Source: Candidatus Aminicenantes bacterium UBA4820
GTDB taxonomy: Bacteria > Acidobacteriota > UBA4820
Reading direction: 5' to 3'
Assembly: GCA_002402325.1 (NCBI GenBank)
Contig: DHFQ01000038.1
Location: 3,791-9,900 of the forward strand
DNA length: 6,110 nt
Below, one piece after another: positions 1 to 6,110 of the stretch (within the stretch, counting starts at the first letter, position 1; each line of letters opens with the position of its first letter). The notes under the pieces are model-generated. The model worked only from the letters and a program-made list of their open reading frames with translations, was not told where the DNA came from and did not search any database. Made by a program: the position numbers and the translations under genes.

Positions 1-14
1 AATGTTGTAAGAGG

Positions 15-64
15 GAGATTCTTCAAGGGAGGATGCTCCCCGAAGTGTCATTCAGAATGACATT
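15..64. repeat. Dispersed intergenic repeat, copy 1
   Basis: This segment resembles the copy at 113-162. Shared blocks include GATT at 17-20 and 117-120, CTCAAGGG or its TTCAAGGG variant, an ATGC block, an AGTG block, and GAATGACA at 55-62 versus 152-159. One copy is about three bases longer in the middle. Read on the minus strand, it begins GTCATTCTGA and ends GAAGAATCTC, the form of a widespread short intergenic repeat seen in many bacterial genomes (from general knowledge). Function is unknown. Confidence 0.6.
46..62. repeat. Perfect 8-bp inverted repeat inside repeat copy 1
   Basis: TGTCATTC and GAATGACA flank a single central base, giving an almost uninterrupted palindrome. It is preceded by a smaller hairpin, GGGAG/CTCCC, at 27-31 and 36-40 with a four-base loop. 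Copy 2 does not keep the palindrome, so it may be a by-product of the repeat consensus and not a conserved binding site. Confidence 0.6.
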
Positions 65-112
65 CCCTCCCAGAAACCCCTTTCTGCCTCCCCTGAGATG
101 GTAGGAGAGAAT

Positions 113-162
113 GGAAGATTCCTCAAGGGTTATGCCTCGGAGTGGCAATCGGAATGACAATT
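113..162. repeat. Dispersed intergenic repeat, copy 2
   Basis: This is a diverged copy of the element at 15-64, offset by about 100 bases. On the minus strand it begins TTGTCATTCCGA and ends TTGAGGAATCTTCC, matching the same GTCATTC-to-GAATCT pattern. It lies 79 bases beyond the cyclase stop codon, in a gene-free stretch. It could form a structured 3' end of the operon transcript, but no run of T follows on that strand. Confidence 0.6.
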
Positions 163-241
163 TGCATTTTTCAATTTGAAATTATTTGCTATACAAAACA
201 TCGCAGGTTGAGGAGCTTCGGCTATGATATTTTTTTTCTCG

Positions 242-3200
242 TTAAGGGGGAGGACCTTTTACATTTCTTATCTTTTCTCCAATTAGTGCAAAATTTAACT
301 CTTTTTCTTTTGCAATCAATTTAAAAACTCTTTCATCTGAATTTGCCTTTGCAAAGTAGAGATTATCAAGAAATCTTTTTCTTATTTTCTTTGCCTTTGC
401 TCTCTCACCTTTTAAAACACAATTTTTATATAAAATTGCCTGAATTCTCAAGCCAAAAATCCCACCTCTTGACTTTGAAAGAAGAGTCATTGGATTAAAG
501 GGAGGTTTTAACCCCTCTTTTAAATATGCCCAACACCACTTAACCTTTAAATCATATCTAAGATTTTTTGATTTATCTTTTAACTGATTCCTCCACTTTA
601 AAAGAATCTTTTTATCACAATGGTTATAGTAGTAAATAAATGAACCATCAGGGTCATCCTTTGGTTCAACAAAATCTGTTTCAAGGATTGAAAATAAAGG
701 TTTTGGTAAAAATCTCTCCTTTGCTTCTTTTAATAAATTTTCCTTTCCTCCCCATTTCTTTATTTGAAAATCAAAAGATTTAAAATCACCTATAAAATAA
801 AGAAGTCTTAAAATTTCAAATTTTGAAGAAAGCAGTTCATAGTAATGGCAATTTTTTTCAAAGAGTCTAACTGATTCAAAAAGACTTTTAAATGCAAGTG
901 TAAAATTCAATTCTTCAAAATAACTTACACCTAATACAACCATACAAAGCCCTTCATAATAATCCTGATTATAAAGTTTTGCTTTATCTATCTCTTTTTC
1001 TGCTATGGATATTGCCATATTTGAATTTCCTGTTGCCCATAGAAAAAGCGCAAGATGAGTATTTAGAACAAGATTCAACTCTTTTTGCTTGAGATTTTCA
1101 CTTAATTTAACCCCTTCTCTTGCAACCTTAAGCCCTTCAGAAAAAAATGCCATTTCGTAGAGCAATATAATTAAATTTGCAATTATGGCAGTTTCTCTTA
1201 AGAGAAGTTTTTCTTTTCTCGCAAGATTCAAACTTTTTTTATAATATTTTTTTGCTAAATCAAAATTCTTCCTATGCCTCTCTATTGACCCCAAATTCAT
1301 CAAAGCAACTACTCTGAATACTGCATCACCCTCACATCTTGGAAGAGAAAGTAACCTTTCAAGACACTCTTTTCCCTCTTCATATCTTCCAGAGGGTCCG
1401 TAAACACATGCGGTCAAGTTAAGTAGAGCCCTTTTTTTTTCAAAAGTATTTGGCAGATTATCTGAAATAGATAAAGCCCTTTTAAGCAACTTTTCAGCCT
1501 TTAAAAGATTTCCTTTTCTGCTCTCTAAAAGTGCATAAATATTAATGAATCTTGACTCATAGTAATCTGTAAGTTGGTGGTGACTTTCAAAAAATCCGTC
1601 TATCATTTTTTCCACTTCAGTAGATTTCCCAAAGTCTAAATAAATATTTAGAAGAGATAAAACATCCTCACAATACTCTTCGCAAAAGGTATTATTTTTT
1701 ATCACATACTCAAGATGTCTTAATGCTGATAAATTGTCATACCTCTCCGCAAACATTCTTCCTGAAAGGCGATGAAATTTTATTGCATTGTCTTTATCAT
1801 CACCCCTTTCAGCGTGGTGGGCAAGATAGGGAAAAACTGAAGGTTTATCAACTCCCTCAAGTTCAAGAATATAATCAAATATCTTTTTATGGATTTCCCT
1901 TTTAAATTGAAATGGGGCAAGGTTATAAATCGCCTCCTGTAAAAGAGTGTCTTTGAACTTCAAATACTTTCTTTTCCCTGTGTAATCCCTTAAAGCAAAA
2001 TTCTTTTTTTCAAGAGAATCAATTTTTTCTTCAATCAATTTCTCATTCAAGTTTGTAACCTTTTCTAAAAGGTTTAAAGAGACATTCATCCCAAAAAGTG
2101 ATGATGCAAAAAGAAATTCCTTCTCATCCCTTGAGAGTTTGTCAAACTCTTTTAAATAGATAGATTCAAGAGAGTCGGGAAAGGTTGTCTTAAAAAGCCT
2201 CTCCTCATCAACAACCCTTATCCCTTCTCTTTCAAGAATTAAATTCTCCTTTAAAACCGAATCGTAAATCGCAAGAAGAAGTTGTGGATTGCCCTTACTT
2301 TTTTCTTTAAAAAAAGCAATCACCCTTTCGCTGACATTCTTTAGACCAAACTCCTTTTCAAGAAACTCCCTTATTGTCCCCTCTTCAAATTTTGGAAGTA
2401 AAATCCTTTTCTCAAAAAGATTTAAAATTGGCAGAGAAAGAATTTCATCTCTTGAAAATGTGGCAATATCAAAGTAGTTTTTTTCAGATTGGTTTAGACA
2501 AAAAGATAAAAATTGATTTGAAGTCTCATCTAAATACAAAAGGTTATCAACGATTAAAATAAATTTTTCTTTCTTTTCAAGAAGTGATAAAAGAATTGAA
2601 AAGACAATATCTCTTTTTTCCTTAGCCGATAAATTTTTTAGAGAAAGGTTTTCCTCAACTTGATAATTGAAATAGGGGTAAAGAAGGTCAAAAAAGGGTA
2701 GAGCTTCATCAGCAATCAAAGGTCTTAACTTTTTTAAATCCTCTTTATTTTTTATTTCAAATAATTTTTTAAAAACCCTTCCAAAAAGTGAGAAGAAAGT
2801 CTCCTTTGAAAATGGTTCTAAATCAACCTTGATTGCTTTGCACTCCCTTAAGTGAGTTTGAGTATAAAGCCACTTGGCAAGAAGACTCTTTCCTCCACCA
2901 GTTTCAGATGTTATTAAAATTTTTTCTCTTCTTTCCGAATTTATCCAATCAATCAATTCTTTTTGAATTTTCTCGAATCCATAAAGTTTCTTTTCTTCAA
3001 TCTCAAAAGATTCTTCCTTTATCTTCAAAGGTTCATAAATTGAAATCGTGTTGCTTTTCCCCTTTAAAAAAATATCTCCCCTTTCAATAAAATCAATCTC
3101 ATCTTTACACTCTTTGAATGTATTTTCATCAACAATAATTGCAAAACCATCCTCATCAATCTTGCTTTTAGAATATCCCATCAACCTTGCTGAAAGGTTT

Positions 3201-4252
3201 ATTCCATCTCCCATAACCGTGAACTCTTTTCTTGCTTTTGAGCCAACAGGTCCAGAAAAAAGATGCGATGATGTTATTCCCATTCTTGTCTTAAACTCTT
3301 TTTCAAGACTTTCCTTTATTTCAAGTGTGCACCTTAAAGCCATCCTCTCTTTATTTTCTATTGAATAGGGAGAGCCAAATAAAATCAATGCTTTTGAACC
3401 TTTATCCCCAAAATCAAACTTGTTGATAACTCCCCCATACTTTTTGACAATTTTTAAAAGTCTTGAGTAAAAATCGGAAAGATGATTATGAAGTTCTTTC
3501 TTATTTACATTTCCAATATCAAAAGAAAGAAAAATTGAACTTGTTCCCCGATGTTCGCCCACTATAGAACTTTTAGATTCCTCATTCAACCACTCTGGAA
3601 AAAGTAAAGAAATATCGTAAATTGGAGAAGTTCTTATTTTTTTAACTCTATCTTTAATTGAAATTTCCTTACCATCAACCTTGAAAAATGATTCATCTAT
3701 TTTATATTTTTCACAATATTCAGGAATAGCAACATTTAAAGAAGTAACGATTTCTCCTCTCTTTGCGTTGTGCTCAGCATCCGCTGAAAGGTCAAGCGAT
3801 TCTCCACACGAATAAAAAAGGTAATCTCCTTCAATGCCGACTATCCCAAAATGAACATCTCCAACTGCTATTCCTATTTTCATTTCAAGAAAAAAGAGTC
3901 CTCCCCTGCTTTCAACCCTTGAATGTTCCTTAATATTTTCAATCATCTTTAAAGCACAGGAGATTGCCCTTTCGCCACTATCCTTCTCAAAAAAGAGCGT
4001 CATTGCGTCGCCTGCGAAACTTAAAATATCCCCGCCGAAATTTTCTACAATTTCTATCATTCTTGAAAAATGGTCGTTTAAAATTCTTGTCAGTTCTTCA
4101 CTCCCCTCTTTTCCCAGAATTAAAAGCGATTCTGTTAGAGGGGTGAAGCCCGCAACATCAGCAAAAAGAACCGAACCTTTAAGTGTGGTAAATCTCTCCC
4201 CTCTATTTAAAAGAGAAATCACACTTACGGGTAAAAAGGATTCAATACCCAT
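242..4252 (-). CDS. Soluble adenylyl cyclase-like protein: twin class III cyclase domains, P-loop NTPase, TPR repeats
   Basis: This 1336-residue protein has no signal peptide or clear membrane helix and is predicted to be cytoplasmic. Domains in order: cyclase domain 1 (about 22-175, with FADVAGFTPLTE at 30-41 and GGDILSFAGDA at 73-83); cyclase domain 2 (about 236-408, with GGVINKFDFGDKG at 273-285 and FTVMGDGINLSARL at 344-357); an AAA_16/STAND-like NTPase (about 422-700, Walker A-like SETGGGKS at 449-456, Walker B-like ILIVDN at 565-570, GNP at 654-656); a helical region; TPR-like repeats (about 820-1165); and an unassigned Lys/Arg-rich tail. Domain 1 keeps the metal aspartates D32 and D82. 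Domain 2 keeps K278 and T345, which fit ATP selection, plus N352 and R356. The likely reaction is ATP to cAMP at one composite site. The order matches mammalian ADCY10 and many bacterial relatives. I chose the ATG at 4252 because it overlaps the upstream stop and suits the family N-terminus. An in-frame TTG at 4279 would add nine residues and lacks a ribosome site. The activating signal is unknown. Confidence 0.92.
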   Translation of the reverse strand: MGIESFLPVSVISLLNRGERFTTLKGSVLFADVAGFTPLTESLLILGKEGSEELTRILNDHFSRMIEIVENFGGDILSFAGDAMTLFFEKDSGERAISCALKMIENIKEHSRVESRGGLFFLEMKIGIAVGDVHFGIVGIEGDYLFYSCGESLDLSADAEHNAKRGEIVTSLNVAIPEYCEKYKIDESFFKVDGKEISIKDRVKKIRTSPIYDISLLFPEWLNEESKSSIVGEHRGTSSIFLSFDIGNVNKKELHNHLSDFYSRLLKIVKKYGGVINKFDFGDKGSKALILFGSPYSIENKERMALRCTLEIKESLEKEFKTRMGITSSHLFSGPVGSKARKEFTVMGDGINLSARLMGYSKSKIDEDGFAIIVDENTFKECKDEIDFIERGDIFLKGKSNTISIYEPLKIKEESFEIEEKKLYGFEKIQKELIDWINSERREKILITSETGGGKSLLAKWLYTQTHLRECKAIKVDLEPFSKETFFSLFGRVFKKLFEIKNKEDLKKLRPLIADEALPFFDLLYPYFNYQVEENLSLKNLSAKEKRDIVFSILLSLLEKKEKFILIVDNLLYLDETSNQFLSFCLNQSEKNYFDIATFSRDEILSLPILNLFEKRILLPKFEEGTIREFLEKEFGLKNVSERVIAFFKEKSKGNPQLLLAIYDSVLKENLILEREGIRVVDEERLFKTTFPDSLESIYLKEFDKLSRDEKEFLFASSLFGMNVSLNLLEKVTNLNEKLIEEKIDSLEKKNFALRDYTGKRKYLKFKDTLLQEAIYNLAPFQFKREIHKKIFDYILELEGVDKPSVFPYLAHHAERGDDKDNAIKFHRLSGRMFAERYDNLSALRHLEYVIKNNTFCEEYCEDVLSLLNIYLDFGKSTEVEKMIDGFFESHHQLTDYYESRFINIYALLESRKGNLLKAEKLLKRALSISDNLPNTFEKKRALLNLTACVYGPSGRYEEGKECLERLLSLPRCEGDAVFRVVALMNLGSIERHRKNFDLAKKYYKKSLNLARKEKLLLRETAIIANLIILLYEMAFFSEGLKVAREGVKLSENLKQKELNLVLNTHLALFLWATGNSNMAISIAEKEIDKAKLYNQDYYEGLCMVVLGVSYFEELNFTLAFKSLFESVRLFEKNCHYYELLSSKFEILRLLYFIGDFKSFDFQIKKWGGKENLLKEAKERFLPKPLFSILETDFVEPKDDPDGSFIYYYNHCDKKILLKWRNQLKDKSKNLRYDLKVKWCWAYLKEGLKPPFNPMTLLSKSRGGIFGLRIQAILYKNCVLKGERAKAKKIRKRFLDNLYFAKANSDERVFKLIAKEKELNFALIGEKIRNVKGPPP

Positions 4253-4258
4253 TACCTC
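4250..4258 (-). promoter_or_regulatory. Stop-start overlap (TAATG) coupling the cyclase to the lipoprotein
   Basis: The minus strand reads GAGGTAATG. TAA (4254-4252) ends the lipoprotein gene and ATG (4252-4250) starts the cyclase gene, sharing one A. A GAGG lies only two bases before the ATG, closer than the usual 5-9. This favours reinitiation by ribosomes that have just terminated over independent entry. It implies a shared transcript and linked protein levels. Confidence 0.75.
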
Positions 4259-5964
4259 AATTCTTTCGGCACCCACCAATTTAAAAGTGCGGGATAAAAG
4301 GTGAAAAGCCCATAACCTTTTTGAGACAATTCAACATTTTGAAATTTGTTTTTTAATGCCGCAAGGTTGTTTGGCACTACGAGATAGGTGTAGGGCTGAT
4401 CATCGTAAATTATTCTATGGATTTTTCTCAAAATTATCTTTCTTTTTTGCGGGTCTGTCTCTTTCATCTGCTCTTCAATTAGTTTATCAACTTCACTATT
4501 TTTGTATGAGACATCATTTGCTCCCTTCCCCTCCCCAGAGGGAAGAAGTTCCGCCATTGAGGAGTGATACATCATAAAAGGATTTGGGTCATCGCCGTAA
4601 GAATATCCTGACAAAAAAGATTCAAACTTATGTGAATTTGTTCTTTTTAGAAAAATCGCCCATTCCACGGGTGCAAGTTTCATCTTTACACCAACCCTTT
4701 TCAAATCTGCTCTAAAGAATTCAAGAAATCTTTCATAATCTCTTGATACTTGAGGATAGATGCACTCAAATTCAAACTCAACTCCATTCTTGTCCCTTAT
4801 TCCATCCCCATTGCTATCTTTGAAACCTGCCTCATCAAGAAGTTTTGATGCAATTTGAGGATCGTAAGGGATTGGTTTTACTTCAGGATCGCAATATTCA
4901 CTTCCCGGATAGAATGGTCCCGTGCAAGGAAGACCATGTTTTTTTAAAATCACATTTATAAAGGCTTCTCTGTTTATCGCATAACTCATAGCCCTTCTCA
5001 CATTTTTATCGCTAAAAAAGGGATTGCTTCCATCGCTATTCCAGCCAATGTAAAAATACTGCCTTGAAGGAAACTCAAGTAGATAGGCTGAATTTTTCAA
5101 AGTGTTATTGGAAACCGCCTCATCCCACATTTCCGGTGTCAATCTTGTCAAATCAAGTGAGTTTGTGATGAATGCAGAATATTCCGTCTCTGCAAGTGGC
5201 ATAACTTTTAAAACAAGGTCATCAATTTTAGGTCTTCCGTTGTAATACTCTTCATTTGCACTAAGAGTAACAGATTCGCCTCTTTGCCATTTCACGAACT
5301 TAAAGGGACCATTACCAATTGGAACATTATTCTGCGGATGGGAGTTGAACTTCTCTCCCTCACCCTGCGGATAATTATAGATGTGTTTTGGAACAATATA
5401 CAAAACAAGGTCAAAAAGGGCTGAGGCGTAAGGTTCTTTGTAATTTATTTCAATCGTGTAATCGTCAATCTTCTTATAATTTTTTACCTTCTCAAAGGCA
5501 AATCTTTTGTTTATCGCCTCAACACTGTTATCATTTATCGCATCAAAGGTGAACAAAACATCATCCGCTGTAAAAGGTTTTCCATCATGCCATTTAACAT
5601 TCTTCTTAAGATACAGAGTCAATGTTAAAGAATCGTTGCTAAATTTGTAACCATTAACAAGGACAGGGATTATATTCATATCCTTGTCCATATCAAAAAG
5701 TGGATCAAAAATCCATTTATAGACGAGATAACTTGTCATATCCGATGCAACAACAGGGTTTAAAGTTACGGGGTCTGAAGGAATTGACCTTCTGAATGTT
5801 CCCCCAATTTCTGGAGTTTTCCCCTGATATTTTGGAAGAGAAATTGTTGTCATCGTTGAATAGTTTGTCTTTTCATCGATTGACTTACTCTCCTCTTTTT
5901 TTCCTTTTGAGCAAGAAACAAAAAGAAGCCCAATTAAAATTAAAGAAATAAAAGTTTTCCTCAT
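4252..5964 (-). CDS. Family 5 ABC transporter solute-binding lipoprotein (peptide/nickel type)
   Basis: This 570-residue protein is an extracytoplasmic solute-binding protein of the SBP_bac_5 (OppA/DppA-like) family. Such proteins usually capture peptides, or sometimes nickel chelates or sugars, and deliver them to an ABC permease. The N-terminus is a lipoprotein signal: Lys/Arg at 2-3, a hydrophobic stretch at 5-17, and a lipobox FVSC with the lipidated Cys at 18. A polar linker covers about 19-50. The mature domain begins near GGTFRRSIPSDPVTLNP (54-70). The family signature KWHDGKPFTADDVLFTF lies at 124-140. Other family-typical segments are IGNGPFKFVKW (216-226), NVRRAMSYAINREAF (321-335), YDPQIASKLLDEAGF (367-381) and a DSNGDGIRD loop (383-391). 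The length is normal and the frame is intact. The ATG is preceded by GGAGG at 5 bases and an extended -10 promoter. The stop codon overlaps the next start (TAATG). No permease or transport ATPase gene is present in the window, so the transport partner is unknown. The family call is secure; the substrate cannot be read from sequence. Confidence 0.95.
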   Translation of the reverse strand: MRKTFISLILIGLLFVSCSKGKKEESKSIDEKTNYSTMTTISLPKYQGKTPEIGGTFRRSIPSDPVTLNPVVASDMTSYLVYKWIFDPLFDMDKDMNIIPVLVNGYKFSNDSLTLTLYLKKNVKWHDGKPFTADDVLFTFDAINDNSVEAINKRFAFEKVKNYKKIDDYTIEINYKEPYASALFDLVLYIVPKHIYNYPQGEGEKFNSHPQNNVPIGNGPFKFVKWQRGESVTLSANEEYYNGRPKIDDLVLKVMPLAETEYSAFITNSLDLTRLTPEMWDEAVSNNTLKNSAYLLEFPSRQYFYIGWNSDGSNPFFSDKNVRRAMSYAINREAFINVILKKHGLPCTGPFYPGSEYCDPEVKPIPYDPQIASKLLDEAGFKDSNGDGIRDKNGVEFEFECIYPQVSRDYERFLEFFRADLKRVGVKMKLAPVEWAIFLKRTNSHKFESFLSGYSYGDDPNPFMMYHSSMAELLPSGEGKGANDVSYKNSEVDKLIEEQMKETDPQKRKIILRKIHRIIYDDQPYTYLVVPNNLAALKNKFQNVELSQKGYGLFTFYPALLNWWVPKELR

Positions 5965-5969
5965 TTTAT

Positions 5970-5974
5970 CCTCC
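5970..5974 (-). promoter_or_regulatory. Ribosome binding site of the solute-binding lipoprotein
   Basis: GGAGG on the minus strand, followed by five bases (ATAAA) and the ATG at 5964. It is a strong Shine-Dalgarno match at normal spacing and fixes the start of the lipoprotein, which is also the start that places the signal peptide correctly. Confidence 0.85.
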
Positions 5975-5981
5975 AGATTTT

Positions 5982-6010
5982 ATTATAACAGGAGAGACAA
6001 GGTTACTCAA
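5982..6010 (-). promoter_or_regulatory. Sigma-70-type extended -10 promoter for the two-gene unit
   Basis: Read on the minus strand, 5982-5987 is a perfect TATAAT. It is preceded by TGT at 5990-5988, giving the extended -10 form TGTTATAAT. Seventeen bases upstream, 6010-6005 reads TTGAGT, four of six matches to the TTGACA -35 consensus. Transcription would begin near 5974-5976, so the leader before the lipoprotein ATG would be only about 10-12 bases, starting at or just before the Shine-Dalgarno site. No operator-like palindrome was seen. The call rests on consensus matches alone. Confidence 0.75.
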
Positions 6011-6026
6011 ATGTGAGGAAGAGATA

Positions 6027-6110
6027 ATGCAAGAAAGGGAGGAAGAAAAAAATATTGCAAATTTAATTTATGCGGAAGTGCGAAATGACGGAAGAGCAGA
6101 AGCAAAACAA
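6027..6110 (+). CDS. Possible start of a divergent gene, cut by the window edge
   Basis: An ATG at 6027 opens a frame with no stop through the last 28 codons of the window. The predicted peptide starts MQEREEEKNIANLIYAEV and is rich in Glu, Lys and Ala, like the rest of the window. A GAGGA lies seven bases before the ATG (6015-6019), an acceptable Shine-Dalgarno site. A TATAAC on the plus strand at 5984-5989 could be a -10, but no good -35 accompanies it. The frame is also open upstream of the ATG, so openness alone is weak evidence. I do not recognise a family. It could be non-coding spacer, since part of it (6073-6090) looks like the repeat seen at the left end. Confidence 0.35.
   Translation, partial: MQEREEEKNIANLIYAEVRNDGRAEAKQ

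Larger units (their letters stand above)
1..241. other. Non-coding region downstream of the cyclase gene
   Basis: I see no gene here on either strand. It contains the two repeat copies and an AT-rich stretch (about 159-200) that includes the small palindrome AATTTGAAATT at 173-183. No convincing intrinsic terminator for the minus-strand unit was found: the only long homopolymer, eight T at 230-237, lies on the plus strand and so would be A in the operon transcript. Confidence 0.6.

Noticed and set aside
131..202. Minus-strand mini-frame beginning MFCIANNF
   Set aside because: It is 23 codons, has no ribosome site, and its end is a translation of repeat copy 2.
213..237. AGC-TTCG-GCT mini-hairpin followed by eight T on the plus strand, terminator-like
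   Set aside because: The stem is only three base pairs and points the wrong way for the minus-strand operon; no plus-strand gene ends here.
142..324. Plus-strand 60-codon frame at the left end
   Set aside because: It starts at a GTG inside repeat copy 2, has no ribosome site, and its second half is antisense to the 3' end of the cyclase gene.
2289..3368. Several plus-strand frames of 62-106 codons opposite the cyclase gene
   Set aside because: They lie antisense to a well-supported gene, overlap one another, and look like by-products of its Lys/Glu-rich codons read in reverse. None has recognisable domains.
4356..4577. Plus-strand 73-codon frame opposite the lipoprotein gene
   Set aside because: It is antisense to conserved solute-binding protein sequence and its Cys/Leu/Ser-rich composition is unlike the real genes here.
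1..6110. CRISPR array, tRNA, rRNA or insertion sequence
   Set aside because: No regularly spaced direct repeats, no cloverleaf-like segment, no rRNA-like stretch and no transposase or terminal inverted repeats were seen on either strand.

Overview
The window carries a compact two-gene unit on the minus strand of an AT-rich bacterium, plus short flanks. Both proteins are rich in Lys, Glu and Ile. The sequence shows a GGAGG Shine-Dalgarno site, a -35/-10 promoter and a lipoprotein signal peptide, so the source is bacterial. AT-richness, charged proteins and dispersed GTCATTC/GAATCT-type intergenic repeats would fit an anaerobic or thermophilic lineage. I cannot name a phylum from this sequence.

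Layout, in the direction of transcription (right to left). At 5970-6010 there is an extended -10 promoter with a -35 hexamer 17 bp away and a Shine-Dalgarno site, giving a very short predicted leader. At 5964-4252 lies a family 5 (peptide/nickel-type) solute-binding lipoprotein. At 4252-242 lies a 1336-residue protein with two class III cyclase domains, a P-loop NTPase, TPR-like repeats and an unassigned basic tail. The genes share one base (TAATG), so translation is probably coupled. Positions 1-241 hold no convincing gene but contain two diverged copies of an intergenic repeat about 100 bp apart. At the far right (6027-6110) a short reading frame on the plus strand runs off the window and may be the start of a divergent gene.

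The main biological point is the second protein. Its domain order matches that of mammalian soluble adenylyl cyclase (ADCY10): cyclase, cyclase, NTPase, TPR. The catalytic residues divide between its two cyclase domains: domain 1 keeps the metal-binding aspartates, and domain 2 keeps the adenine-selecting Lys/Thr and the transition-state Asn/Arg. This predicts one composite ATP-to-cAMP site and one dead site. The dead site lacks the Lys and Arg used for bicarbonate binding in ADCY10, so a different input would be needed. The tight pairing with an extracytoplasmic solute-binding lipoprotein, with no permease gene in the window, raises the hypothesis that nutrient or peptide capture and cAMP signalling are linked. 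No transmembrane partner is visible here, so that link is inference only.
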